A DNA stretch of 64,000 nucleotides from Calidifontibacter indicus (GTDB lineage Bacteria; Actinomycetota; Actinomycetes; Actinomycetales; Dermatophilaceae). The notes under the pieces were generated by a model that ran no database searches, was not told the DNA's origin, and worked only from the letters and a program-made list of their open reading frames with translations. The first letter of the stretch is position 1, and each line of letters opens with the position of its first letter. Location: positions 868,001-932,000 of the forward strand of contig NZ_QTUA01000001.1 in assembly GCF_003386865.1 (NCBI RefSeq), read 5' to 3'. Positions 26,469-37,525 of the stretch are shown piece after piece. Both the position numbers and the translations under genes were made by a program.

Positions 26469-29051
26469 GTGAGCACAGCCCTCTACCGTCGCTACCGCCC
26501 GGAGACGTTCGCCGATGTCATCGGCCAAGAACACGTCACCGAGCCGTTGATGCAGGCGCTGCGCACCGGACGCGTCAACCACGCCTACCTGTTCAGCGGC
26601 CCGCGCGGCTGCGGCAAGACGACCAGCGCCCGCATCCTGGCGCGCTGCCTCAACTGCGAGCAGGGGCCCACCCCGACGCCGTGCGGCACCTGCGATTCGT
26701 GTGTCGCGCTGTCCCGCAAGGGAGCCGGCACGGTCGACGTCATCGAGATCGACGCCGCCAGCCACGGCGGTGTCGACGACGCCCGTGACCTGCGCGAGCG
26801 GGCGTCCTACGGCCCGGCCCAGAGCCGGTTCAAGATCTACATCATCGACGAGGCGCACATGGTGACGCCGCAGGGCTTCAACGCGCTGCTGAAGATCGTC
26901 GAGGAACCGCCGGAGCACGTGAAGTTCATCTTCGCGACGACCGAACCCGAGAAGGTCATCGGCACGATCCGCTCCCGCACCCACCACTACCCGTTCCGGT
27001 TGGTGCCGCCGGCCCGGCTGGCCGAATACATGCAGGGGTTGTGCGACGCCGAGGGTGTCGCCGTGGAGCCCGGGGTGCTCTCGTTCGTCACCCGCGCCGG
27101 TGGGGGATCGGTGCGTGACTCGCTCTCGGTGCTCGACCAACTGATCGCCGGCTCGACCGACGAGGGCCTCACCTACGCCGGCGCCGCGGCGCTGCTCGGC
27201 TTCACCGACGGGGCCCTGCTCGACGCCACCGTCGATGCGCTCGCCGCCAACGACGGGGCGGGGGTGTTCACCCAGATCGACCGCGTGGTCGAGTCGGGTC
27301 ACGACCCGCGCCGGTTCGTCGAAGACCTGCTCGAACGCCTGCGCGACCTCATCATCGTCGCGGCCGTGCCCGACGGCGCCGACGCCGTGCTGCGCGGCCT
27401 GCCCGGCGACCAGATCGAACGGATGCGCAGCCAGGCCGGAGCCTTCGGATCGGGCCGACTGTCGTACGCGGCCGACATCATCAACGCCGGGCTCACCGAG
27501 ATGACCGGGGCCACCAGCCCACGGCTGCAACTCGAGCTGATGTGTGCGCGGGTGCTGCTGCCGCGGGCCGCCGGTGAAGACGGTTACGGTGCCCGACTCG
27601 ACCGGCTCGAGCGACGCATGGACATCGCCGGTTCGGCCCCGGTGGCTCCAAGTGGTTCGGCAGCGCCGGTGGCGGCGGTGGCATCGCCCGCACCTGCACC
27701 CGTCACGACCGCGCCGACCGGGCCGCCCGAACAGCACCGCCCGCAGCAGCCAGAGCAGCAGAGTCAGTCCGAGCAGCACGCGCCTCAGCAGGGCCAGGCG
27801 GCACAGCAGGGCCAGGCGCCACAGCAGGGCCAGGCGGCACAGCAGCCGGCCGAGCGCCGCCAACCCGCGGAGGTCGACTCGCGCCGTCCGCAGCAGCAGC
27901 CGGCGCACGACCGCTACGACGATGCGCCGCCCCCGGAGCCCGACGACGAACCCTGGCCTGAACCGCGCGACTCCGACGAAGCCCGTGCTCCGCGCCCGCA
28001 GCAGCGTCCCGATGAGCGCACCGACCAGCGCCCCGACGCGCGTTCGCAGGGTCAGTGGCAGCAACCGGCCGACCGACCTGCCCAAGACACACAGCAACCG
28101 GCACAACAGTCGGCTCAGCAACCCGCAGCACAGCAGGCTGCACCACAGCCGCCCCAGCAGAGCCGTCCGGGCGGTCTGGGCGTCGAGGAACTGCGCCGCG
28201 AGTGGCCCTCGATCCTGCAGCGCATCGCCTCGATCCGCCGCGTCACCTGGACGCTGATCAGCCAGCACGCCCACGTCGCCGACTTCGACGGGTCGATGCT
28301 GGTGCTGGGTAGCAGCAGTCCTGGTTTGGTCGAGCGCATCGGGTCCGACCCCAACCCGGACATCGTCCGCAAGGCGGTGCGTGAAGCCCTCGGACTCGAC
28401 GTGCGGGTGGTTGCCCGGTTGGTCGGCAGCGACGGCCAGATCGAGCAACGGCAGCAGACGCAGGGTTCGTCTTCCGGTTGGGGCCCGAGCGCCGATGCCG
28501 CGGTCGCCGACCACGGCGAGGACGAGCAGGCCAAGCAGGCCGCGATCCGGTCGCGGTGGCAGCAGCGGGTGCGCCAGGCGGGAGGCTCGGTCGAGGGTGC
28601 CGGGCAGGCACCCCACCAGTCGCCGCAGCAGTCGCCGGCACCGGAGCGTGCCGCCGACGACGACCCGCGACCGGCGCCGACAGGCCAGGGCGCGCGCTCG
28701 GCCGACAGCGACGCACTCGACGCGCAGGCCGCGATGTCGCGGATGCAGCGCGAAGACAATTCCGGCGACTGGTCGACGGTGTCGGCGGCTGCGCCCGCAT
28801 GGGCCACGGCCGAACCTGCCGCCCCGGCGTCCGCCACTGCGTCGTCGGCCCCCGCCACGCAGCCGCAGCAGCACAACGAGGCCAACAGCCAGGGCCACAA
28901 CGCGCGCCACAGTTCGAGTCATGACGACGGCCGTGACGAAGGTCCGGTCGAATCGATGGACGACGAAGATGTCGAGGACGGCGCCGCCGTCGGTCTGCCG
29001 GTCATGTCCGCCGTGCTCGGCGCGACGGTCATCGAGGACATCAGGGAGTAG
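26469..29051 (+). CDS. dnaX: DNA polymerase III subunits gamma and tau
   Basis: This 860-aa protein is the clamp-loader ATPase of the replicative polymerase. Walker A is GPRGCGKT (44-51), the zinc module follows (CLNCEQGPTPTPCGTC), and DEAH is in IIDEAHMV. The AAA+ and lid domains end near residue 370. A long, low-complexity, Gln/Pro-rich linker (about 385-570) includes a tandem repeat of QQGQA units. A folded block near 570-650 resembles the tau domain, followed by a second disordered tail. The GTG at 26469 follows TAGAGT by 6 nt (leaderless). The plsC gene starts 2 bp after its stop. Confidence 0.96.
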   Translation: MSTALYRRYRPETFADVIGQEHVTEPLMQALRTGRVNHAYLFSGPRGCGKTTSARILARCLNCEQGPTPTPCGTCDSCVALSRKGAGTVDVIEIDAASHGGVDDARDLRERASYGPAQSRFKIYIIDEAHMVTPQGFNALLKIVEEPPEHVKFIFATTEPEKVIGTIRSRTHHYPFRLVPPARLAEYMQGLCDAEGVAVEPGVLSFVTRAGGGSVRDSLSVLDQLIAGSTDEGLTYAGAAALLGFTDGALLDATVDALAANDGAGVFTQIDRVVESGHDPRRFVEDLLERLRDLIIVAAVPDGADAVLRGLPGDQIERMRSQAGAFGSGRLSYAADIINAGLTEMTGATSPRLQLELMCARVLLPRAAGEDGYGARLDRLERRMDIAGSAPVAPSGSAAPVAAVASPAPAPVTTAPTGPPEQHRPQQPEQQSQSEQHAPQQGQAAQQGQAPQQGQAAQQPAERRQPAEVDSRRPQQQPAHDRYDDAPPPEPDDEPWPEPRDSDEARAPRPQQRPDERTDQRPDARSQGQWQQPADRPAQDTQQPAQQSAQQPAAQQAAPQPPQQSRPGGLGVEELRREWPSILQRIASIRRVTWTLISQHAHVADFDGSMLVLGSSSPGLVERIGSDPNPDIVRKAVREALGLDVRVVARLVGSDGQIEQRQQTQGSSSGWGPSADAAVADHGEDEQAKQAAIRSRWQQRVRQAGGSVEGAGQAPHQSPQQSPAPERAADDDPRPAPTGQGARSADSDALDAQAAMSRMQREDNSGDWSTVSAAAPAWATAEPAAPASATASSAPATQPQQHNEANSQGHNARHSSSHDDGRDEGPVESMDDEDVEDGAAVGLPVMSAVLGATVIEDIRE
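27786..27845. repeat. 18-bp tandem repeat within dnaX
   Basis: The unit CAGCAGGGCCAGGCGGCA is repeated about three times with one or two changes and encodes QQGQAA-type units in the disordered linker. It lies in frame, so copy-number changes would only alter linker length. Confidence 0.8.
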
Positions 29052-29053
29052 CG

Positions 29054-29719
29054 ATGCTCTACCTCACCACCCGCTTGGTCGTCACTCCCTTCGCCAAGGC
29101 CTGGTTCCGGGCGACTGTCGAAGGGGTCGATAACGTCCCGCGCACCGGTGGGGTGCTGCTCGCGTCCAACCACCTGTCGTTCATCGACAGCTTCGTCATC
29201 CCGCTGGTCGCGCCGCGCAAGGTGGCGTTCCTCGCGAAGGCCGAGTACTTCACCGGCTCGGGGCTGAAGGGCGCGTTGAGCCGCACCTGGTTCAACTCGA
29301 TGGGCATGGTGCCGGTCGAACGCGACGACTCCAAGGCGGCGGCCAAGTCGCTCGAGATCGCGTTGGAGATCCTGCGTCGCGGCGACGCCTTCGGCATCTA
29401 CCCCGAGGGCACCCGATCACGTGACGGACGGCTGTACCGCGGACACGTCGGCGTCGCGCATCTCGCGCTGACGGCCGGGGTGCCGGTGGTTCCGGTCGGC
29501 CTCATCGGCACCCAGAAGGTGCAACCGATCGGCTCGAACAAGGTGCATCGGGAGCGCTTCACCGTGCGGTTCGGGGAGCCGATCGATTTCGCCGGGCGGT
29601 TCGAGGGTGTCGCGCAGGGCAAGGCCCGCCGCCAGGCCACCGACGAGATCATGGACGCGATCGGCGGGCTTTCGGGTCAGCGCCGGGCCGACGCCTACAA
29701 CGAGCGCGCCACCAACTGA
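29054..29719 (+). CDS. plsC: 1-acyl-sn-glycerol-3-phosphate acyltransferase
   Basis: This 221-aa membrane-associated enzyme adds the second acyl chain to lysophosphatidic acid to make phosphatidic acid. The catalytic motif NHLSFID (His40, Asp45) and the glycerol-phosphate motif YPEGTRSRDG are intact, and the N-terminal region includes a hydrophobic membrane segment. The ATG at 29054 is 2 bp after the dnaX stop, so the two genes are cotranscribed. It converges with the DUF5063 gene, separated by a GTTTGC palindrome and an E element. Confidence 0.93.
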   Translation: MLYLTTRLVVTPFAKAWFRATVEGVDNVPRTGGVLLASNHLSFIDSFVIPLVAPRKVAFLAKAEYFTGSGLKGALSRTWFNSMGMVPVERDDSKAAAKSLEIALEILRRGDAFGIYPEGTRSRDGRLYRGHVGVAHLALTAGVPVVPVGLIGTQKVQPIGSNKVHRERFTVRFGEPIDFAGRFEGVAQGKARRQATDEIMDAIGGLSGQRRADAYNERATN

Positions 29720-29725
29720 ACCCTC

Positions 29726-29778
29726 CCCGAAAGTTTGCGCGGTTGGGCGCCTGCGTCGCGCGTCGCGCAAACGTTCGG
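29726..29778. repeat. Inverted repeat with GTTTGC/GCAAAC arms (copy C)
   Basis: CCGAAAGTTTGCGCG (29727-29741) and CGCGCAAACGTTCGG (29764-29778) pair over 14 of 15 positions, 7 nt after the plsC stop. The left arm shares CCCGAAAGTTTGC with copy A at 2818-2830. It may terminate plsC transcripts. Confidence 0.65.
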
Positions 29779-29800
29779 CATACCAATTAACCGCGAACCG

Positions 29801-29907
29801 CCGGTGGTGGCTGCCAACGGGACCACAGCGGAAGGCCCACGCAGGCGGGACGCCTCGTGCTCGCAGCGACGAAGGAGTGGGAGCACGAACGGCGAAGGAG
29901 CCTGCAG
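29801..29907 (+). repeat. Structured intergenic element E, copy 2
   Basis: This copy lies 5 nt beyond the DUF5063 stop and reads toward it. Its hairpin is CGTGCTC/GAGCACG, where copy 1 has CGTCCTG/CAGGACG: two base pairs have changed on both sides. CCGGTGGTGG and GCGAAGGAGCCTGCAG flank it. Confidence 0.75.
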
Positions 29908-29912
29908 ACGAC

Positions 29913-30473
29913 CTACGGGTGCAGGGCGTCGAACTCGGCCTCGGCGGCCGCCTCGTCGTCGACGTCGAGCCGCAGGTGTCGCAGGATCGTCAGCAGCGCA
30001 CGCAGTGACGCCGCGGCGCGCACGCCCCACTCGGACAGGTAGCTGAACTGCCACCACCAGAGGGCCTCGATGGTGCGGCCGGCGCGGTAGTGCACGAGCC
30101 CGTGCTCGAGCGCCTGCACGATGTCGGTGAGGTCGTCGGAGATGGCACCGCGGGCGAGTTCGACCGACGTGACCGGGTCGATGAGGTCGGTGTAGTCGTC
30201 GATGCCCTCGAACAGGTTGGCAAGGCTGGTGCGCAAGGCGTCGAGGTCGGTCTCGGGCCCGGGGTCGGCTTCGAACCGCTCGGTGGGGACGACGTCTTGA
30301 ACCGCGCCGAGGCGGGCACCGCTCATCTGCAGCTGGGACAGCAGCAGCATCAGCAACGGGATCGCTGTCTCGGGCGCGGCGCCCGCCGCGATCTCGCGCA
30401 CCCCGGCGGAGAAGGTCTCGGCGTCGCGGGCCGTCTCGACGGCGAGCGCGCCCAGGTCGGAGATCTCAGACAT
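29913..30473 (-). CDS. DUF5063-family protein
   Basis: This 186-aa helical, acidic protein belongs to the DUF5063 family that follows recR in many actinobacteria. The block [14 protein letters not shown] near residue 140 is the most conserved stretch. The start overlaps the recR stop by 8 bp, so translation is coupled. The function is unknown; the constant pairing suggests a role linked to recombination repair. The E element copy 2 begins 5 nt after the stop. Confidence 0.85.
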   Translation of the reverse strand: MSEISDLGALAVETARDAETFSAGVREIAAGAAPETAIPLLMLLLSQLQMSGARLGAVQDVVPTERFEADPGPETDLDALRTSLANLFEGIDDYTDLIDPVTSVELARGAISDDLTDIVQALEHGLVHYRAGRTIEALWWWQFSYLSEWGVRAAASLRALLTILRHLRLDVDDEAAAEAEFDALHP

Positions 30474-31068
30474 TCGTCAGCACCTTTCGTCCTTCGATGG
30501 CGCGCCCGAGGGTGACCTCGTCGGCGTACTCGAGGTCGCCGCCCACCGGCAGGCCCGACGCCAGCCGCGACAGTTGGATGCCCATCGGACGGATCGAGCG
30601 CACCAGGTAGGTGGCGGTGGCTTCACCGATGTGGTTGGGGTTGGTGGCGATCAGCACTTCCTCGATGGGTTCCTGGCCGAGGCGCCGGAAGAGTTCGGTG
30701 ATCTTGAGGTCGTCGGGGCCGACGCCTCCCATCGGATCGATCGCGCCACCGAGCACGTGGTAAACGCCCTTGAACTCGCGGGTGCGCTCCATCGCGAGCA
30801 CGTCCTTGGGTTCCTCGACCACGCACAGCTGGGTGCGGTCGCGGCGGGGGTCGGCGCAGATGCGGCACTGCTCCGACTCGGCGACGTTGAAGCAGGTGTC
30901 GCAGAAACGCACCCGCGCCTTCACCGTCTGCAGCACCTCGACGAGGCGGTTCACGTCGGCGCTGTCGGCCTGCAGGATGTGGAAGGCGATGCGCTGCGCC
31001 GATTTGGGCCCGATGCCGGGCAACCGGCCGAGCTCGTCAATGAGGTCTTGAACTACGCCTTCGTACAC
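30466..31068 (-). CDS. recR: Recombination protein RecR
   Basis: This 200-aa protein acts with RecO (and RecF) to load RecA at gapped or damaged DNA. It has the N-terminal helix-hairpin-helix ([16 protein letters not shown]), a four-cysteine zinc finger ([17 protein letters not shown]), and a Toprim domain with [17 protein letters not shown]. Unlike the usual order dnaX-ybaB-recR on one strand, it lies on the opposite strand to dnaX and no ybaB gene is present between them. ATG at 31068. Confidence 0.95.
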   Translation of the reverse strand: MYEGVVQDLIDELGRLPGIGPKSAQRIAFHILQADSADVNRLVEVLQTVKARVRFCDTCFNVAESEQCRICADPRRDRTQLCVVEEPKDVLAMERTREFKGVYHVLGGAIDPMGGVGPDDLKITELFRRLGQEPIEEVLIATNPNHIGEATATYLVRSIRPMGIQLSRLASGLPVGGDLEYADEVTLGRAIEGRKVLTNV

Positions 31069-31117
31069 GACACGAGCCTACGGCCTCGGGCTGACAACCG
31101 TCCGCACCTGCGGCGCT

Positions 31118-31978
31118 TCAGGCCGTCGGGGCGGGCGCCGACTCCGGCTCGGGGAGCAGATCTTCCCGCAACGGGGCGGGAGCGAAGGCACTGCGGCCGA
31201 AGAACACCCGCTGCAACGCGAAGGCCGTCGCGAGCACGGCCGCGCCGGCGATGCCGTCGAGGATGAAGTGGTTGGCGGTGCCGACGACGACCATGAACGT
31301 CATCACCGGGTAGGCCACCCCGAGCGCGCGCAGCCACGGACGCTTGGCGATGCGGAACACGCACAGCCCGACCCAGAGCGCCCACGCGCAGTGCAGGCTC
31401 GGCATCGCCGCGAACTGGTTGGTCTGGTTGGCGACCGCCGGGCTCGACCACGAACCCCAGGTGCCGAAGGCGACGAGGGTGTCGACGAAGTGCGCGCCGC
31501 CCAGCAACCGCGGGGGAGCCATCGGGAAGAGGTAGAAACCGATGAGGCCGAGGACGGTGGTGCCGACCAGCACGGTGCGGGCCGCGCGGTAGTGGCGTTT
31601 GTGGGCGCGGAAGATCCAGATCAGCGTGATCGCGGTGACCGGCAGGTGCAGGTAGGTGTAGTAGGCGTTGAAGATGTGCGCCAGCACCGAGTGGTTCGCG
31701 ACGAAGTGGTTGAAGTGGAGTTCGGCGTCACCGGTGAGCCGCTGGGTGAAGTCGAGCACCTGGTGGCCGCGGTTGTATGCCTCGCCCTCGCGGGAGGGGA
31801 CGAGGTTGCGCAGACGCTCGTACACCAGATTGAGCACCACGAGGATGCCGATCTCGACCCACCAGCGCGGTGCGCGATGGACTCGGAACCGCGCGGGAAG
31901 AAGGGCGCGGTGCTGTTGGTTGAGCGTCGTCCGTTCGGCTGTGGCAGTTCCCCCGACGCTGTCCACATTGCTTGACAC
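31118..31978 (-). CDS. PAP2-family membrane phosphatase / inositol phosphorylceramide synthase-like protein
   Basis: This protein of about 286 aa has six or so transmembrane segments and PAP2-superfamily motifs of the AUR1-like type: AMPSLHCAWALW and NHFILDGIAGA, with the two catalytic histidines. Such proteins transfer or hydrolyse phospho-head-groups at the membrane surface. The GTG at 31978 is the chosen start; the frame stays open to 32188, but that extra region is poorly coding-like and includes the shared 13-mer CCGTTGTGTACCA. It lies upstream of recR by 49 bp and on the same strand. Confidence 0.82.
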   Translation of the reverse strand: MSSNVDSVGGTATAERTTLNQQHRALLPARFRVHRAPRWWVEIGILVVLNLVYERLRNLVPSREGEAYNRGHQVLDFTQRLTGDAELHFNHFVANHSVLAHIFNAYYTYLHLPVTAITLIWIFRAHKRHYRAARTVLVGTTVLGLIGFYLFPMAPPRLLGGAHFVDTLVAFGTWGSWSSPAVANQTNQFAAMPSLHCAWALWVGLCVFRIAKRPWLRALGVAYPVMTFMVVVGTANHFILDGIAGAAVLATAFALQRVFFGRSAFAPAPLREDLLPEPESAPAPTA

Positions 31979-32257
31979 CTGTTGATTGTCCCTCCAGTTC
32001 GGAGATTTCGCCAATTGTTTACCCAGCGGTGGCACAGAACCGGTTGCCGCGCCGTGGCTCGCGGTTGGAGGTTGCGGGGCTGATTTCCGTTCCGTTGTGT
32101 ACCAATGAATGTTCCGGGAAGGCACCGCAGCCGGATCGAACTCCCGTGACTGTTTCGTATCGCGGGCGATTGTCCACCCTTTGAACACCGCTCGTTACGA
32201 TTGACGAGGCTCAGCGGCCGGGCCCGAACCGGTCGCGCAGAAGAAGGAGAGGCCGAC

Positions 32258-34590
<2,333 letters not shown>

Positions 34591-34596
34591 TCGCCG

Positions 34597-35655
34597 GTGA
34601 CCGTGCGTAAGCCAGTCCTTGCCGTCGTCGGTGCCACCGGCGTCGTCGGACAGACCCTGCTGTCGATGCTGCCGACCCGGCCCGACGTTTGGGGCGAGGT
34701 GCGCTTGCTCGCCTCCGGTCATTCCCACGGGGTCACCGTGCGTGCGCTCGGCCAGGACGTCGAGGTGCGCGAGATCGAGTCGGCGGCGTTCGAGGGTGTC
34801 GACGTGTGCATCCTGGCGGTGCCGGCATCGGTCGCCCGCACCTGGGCGCCCATCATCGCCGCGCAGGGCGCGGCCGTCATCGACAATTCCGGGGCTCATA
34901 CCGCCAATCCGGCTGTGCCCCTGGTGGTTCCGGAGATCAACCCGCACCGGGCGGGCGGTCAGGGCGGGCGCATTCTCGCCAGCCCGAGCGGCACCACGTT
35001 GCTGATGATCAACACCCTCGCGACGTTGCACGAGGGCTGGCACCTGCGCGAGGTCGTGGCCTCCACCTTCCAAGCCGTTTCCGACGCCGGTGTGCGCGGG
35101 GTCAACCGGCTCTACGACGAAGTGGCCGAACTCGTGAACAACCGCCAGGTCGGCCAGAGCGCCGGCGACGTGCGCCGGTTCCTGTCCGACCTCGAGAGCG
35201 AGTCGCCGTTCGCTGCGCCCATCGCGTTCAACGTCATCCCGTGGGTCGGCGGCCCCGGCGACGGACGGTGGTCGAGCACCGAACTGCGTGCCCGCGAGGA
35301 GGTGCGCACCATCCTCGACACCCCCGATCTGCGGATGGCGACCACCTGCGTCCAGGTGCCGGTGGTCAGCACCCATTCGGCCTCCCTGCACCTCACCTTC
35401 GATCGCCGGCTGACCCGCGACGACGCCGTCCGTGCCCTCACCGAAGGGTCGAACTCGGTGGTGGTGCTTGACGATCCGATGCGGCAGGAGTGGCCGACAC
35501 CGGTCGATGTGGTCGGCACCGACCCGGTGTTCGTCGGACGGGTGAGGCAGCCGGCCGACTTCCCTCGATCGCTGGAGTTGTTCGTCTGCGCCGATAACCT
35601 GCGCAAGGGGTCTGCGCTCAACATGCTGCAGATCGCCGAACTCGTCGCCTGCTGA
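34597..35655 (+). CDS. Asd paralog lacking catalytic residues (probable pseudoenzyme)
   Basis: This 352-aa protein is homologous to the preceding Asd over its full length: GATGVVG at the NADP site, TFQAVSDAG for TYQAVSGSG, and the ending CADNLRKGSALNMLQIAEL. But the nucleophilic cysteine is replaced by Gly132 (SPSGTT for NPNCTT), and the substrate-binding arginine is replaced by Gln253 (VQVPVV for VRVPVF); the histidine remains (His260). It should not make aspartate semialdehyde. The frame is intact with good codon use, so it is under selection as a protein. It may regulate or scaffold the real enzyme; this is inference. GTG start 6 bp after asd. Confidence 0.85.
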   Translation: MTVRKPVLAVVGATGVVGQTLLSMLPTRPDVWGEVRLLASGHSHGVTVRALGQDVEVREIESAAFEGVDVCILAVPASVARTWAPIIAAQGAAVIDNSGAHTANPAVPLVVPEINPHRAGGQGGRILASPSGTTLLMINTLATLHEGWHLREVVASTFQAVSDAGVRGVNRLYDEVAELVNNRQVGQSAGDVRRFLSDLESESPFAAPIAFNVIPWVGGPGDGRWSSTELRAREEVRTILDTPDLRMATTCVQVPVVSTHSASLHLTFDRRLTRDDAVRALTEGSNSVVVLDDPMRQEWPTPVDVVGTDPVFVGRVRQPADFPRSLELFVCADNLRKGSALNMLQIAELVAC

Positions 35656-35754
35656 CCGCGCGATCCGCAGGTTGGTCACAATTGTGACGCAACCTGGTAT
35701 CAGGTTCTTTCTTTGTCATTACATTGCGTCTGCCGTGACCTATGGTTAGGCGCC

Positions 35755-36555
35755 ATGACGGAGGAGAATGCCGCCGAGGCCGGCCAGGCCCACCTCGGCA
35801 AGGAGCGCGGCCAACAGGGCGAACCGCTCGTCGTCCTGACGGACGTCAACAAGCACTACGGCGACCTGCATGTGTTGCGGGACATCAACCTGACGGTCAC
35901 CAAGGGCGAAGTGGTCGTCGTCCTCGGGCCGTCCGGGTCGGGAAAGTCCACTCTGTGCCGCACGATCAATCGGTTGGAGACCTTCGAGTCGGGCTCCATC
36001 ACCATCGACGGCGTGCCGTTGCCGGAGGAAGGCGCCGCGCTCGCCAAGCTGCGCGCCGACGTCGGAATGGTGTTCCAGTCGTTCAACCTGTTCGCGCACA
36101 AGACGATCTTGCAGAATGTCACGCTCGGCCCGATCAAGGTGCGCAAGCAGAAGCCGAAGGAGGCCGAGTCACGCGCGATGGAGTTGCTCAAGCGGGTCGG
36201 CGTCGACCACCAGGCCGCCAAGTACCCCGCCCAGTTGTCCGGCGGTCAGCAGCAGCGCGTCGCGATCGCCCGGTCGCTGGCGATGGAGCCCAAGGTGATG
36301 CTCTTCGACGAGCCGACCTCGGCGCTCGACCCCGAGATGATCAACGAGGTGCTCGACGTCATGGGTCAGCTCGCCAAGGACGGCATGACGATGATCGTGG
36401 TCACCCACGAGATGGGCTTCGCCCGCCGGGCCGCCGACCGCGTCGTGTTCATGGCCGACGGGCAGATCCTCGAGCAAGACACGCCGGAGGAGTTCTTCAA
36501 CAACCCCAAGTCCGACCGTGCGAAGGACTTCCTCTCGAAGATCTTGGCCCACTGA
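35755..36555 (+). CDS. gluA: Glutamate ABC transporter ATP-binding protein
   Basis: This 266-aa protein is the ATPase of a polar amino-acid importer. It has Walker [10 protein letters not shown], the signature [15 protein letters not shown], Walker [14 protein letters not shown], and the H-loop VTHEMGF. An N-terminal tail of about 30 residues precedes the domain. The ATG at 35755 follows TATGGT (35741-35746) by 8 nt. The genes for the binding protein and two permeases follow on the same strand, in the gluABCD order of Corynebacterium. Confidence 0.94.
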   Translation: MTEENAAEAGQAHLGKERGQQGEPLVVLTDVNKHYGDLHVLRDINLTVTKGEVVVVLGPSGSGKSTLCRTINRLETFESGSITIDGVPLPEEGAALAKLRADVGMVFQSFNLFAHKTILQNVTLGPIKVRKQKPKEAESRAMELLKRVGVDHQAAKYPAQLSGGQQQRVAIARSLAMEPKVMLFDEPTSALDPEMINEVLDVMGQLAKDGMTMIVVTHEMGFARRAADRVVFMADGQILEQDTPEEFFNNPKSDRAKDFLSKILAH

Positions 36556-36632
36556 CGAACTGGGCCAGACCCGTCACCGACCGTCACCGTTTTACCGAAC
36601 CGGGGCCAACGCCCCTTCGCAGGAGGAAACCA

Positions 36633-37460
36633 ATGAAGATTCGTTCCGCGTCCGCCGTGGCCATGCTGGCTGTTGCGTCGCTCACCCTCGCCGCATGTGG
36701 CAGTGACTCGGGCTCCGGCTCGGGCGACAAGATCAAGATCGGTATCAAGTTCGACCAGCCGGGCCTCGGTTTCAAGGACGGCAGCAAGTACACCGGTTTC
36801 GACGTGGCCGTCGCCAAGTACGTCGCCGGCAAGATGGGCTACAAGGAAGACCAGATCGACTTCGTGCAGTCGCCGTCGAAGCAGCGCGAGTCGATGCTGA
36901 AGGCCGGCACGGTCAAGATGATCTTCGCGACGTACTCGATCACGGACAAGCGCAAGCAGGAGGTCTCGTTCGCGGGGCCCTACTTCGTCGCCGGTCAGTC
37001 GGTGCTGGTGAAGGCCGACAGCACGATCAACAGCGTTGCCGACCTCAAGGGCAAGAAGGTCTGCTCGGTCACCGGCTCCACCTCGGTCGACAACCTGAAG
37101 AAGCAGCAGCCGGCGCTCGTCCCGCAGGAGTACGACACCTACTCCGCGTGCGCCTCTGCGCTCAACGACGGCGTGATCGACGCGATGACCACCGACGACG
37201 CGATCCTCGCCGGCTACTCCAACCAGGCCGCCTACAAGGGCAAGTTCAAGCTGGTGGGTGGCACCTTCTCCACCGAGAAGTACGGCGTCGGCCTGAAGAA
37301 GGGCGACAAGGACACCTGCACCAAGGTCAACGACGCGATCAAGCAGATGGTCAGCGACGGCTCCTGGGAGAAGGCCCTGAAGGAAAATCTCGGCGCCGAC
37401 TACAAGTACAACACCGAGACCAACCCGCCGAAGGACGCGGACCTCGAAACCTGCGCGTGA
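36633..37460 (+). CDS. gluB: Glutamate-binding lipoprotein
   Basis: This 275-aa protein is the extracellular binding component of the importer. A lipoprotein signal ends in LAAC (Cys22), followed by a Gly/Ser linker and a type II solute-binding fold. The start ATG has the strong site AGGAGG 6 nt upstream, the best in the operon, and a hairpin follows the gene. Both suit the high protein level needed. Glutamate is the likely ligand from operon order. Confidence 0.92.
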   Translation: MKIRSASAVAMLAVASLTLAACGSDSGSGSGDKIKIGIKFDQPGLGFKDGSKYTGFDVAVAKYVAGKMGYKEDQIDFVQSPSKQRESMLKAGTVKMIFATYSITDKRKQEVSFAGPYFVAGQSVLVKADSTINSVADLKGKKVCSVTGSTSVDNLKKQQPALVPQEYDTYSACASALNDGVIDAMTTDDAILAGYSNQAAYKGKFKLVGGTFSTEKYGVGLKKGDKDTCTKVNDAIKQMVSDGSWEKALKENLGADYKYNTETNPPKDADLETCA

Positions 37461-37467
37461 TGTCTCC

Positions 37468-37500
37468 GGTGTGGGTGCGGTGATCGGCCGCACCCACACC
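37468..37500. terminator. Attenuating hairpin between gluB and gluC
   Basis: GGTGTGGGTGCGG (37468-37480) pairs perfectly with CCGCACCCACACC (37488-37500) in the 65-bp gap between gluB and gluC. It lacks a T-tract, so it is more likely an mRNA-stabilising or partial-termination hairpin that lowers permease expression relative to the binding protein. Confidence 0.7.
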
Positions 37501-37525
37501 TCCCTTCGGATGACGGAAGGTCGTA

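Noticed and set aside
27786-27845. Regularly spaced short repeats that could suggest a CRISPR-like array
   Set aside because: The units are directly adjacent without spacers, in frame with dnaX, and encode a Gln/Ala-rich linker.
26118-28922. 934-codon open frame on the minus strand
   Set aside because: It is antisense to dnaX and the SRP RNA, is rich in Arg/Gly/Leu low-complexity sequence, and has no domain.
35713-35754. Longer gluA start at 35713
   Set aside because: It would put the -10-like TATGGT inside the coding sequence; ATG 35755 is consistent with a near-leaderless start.
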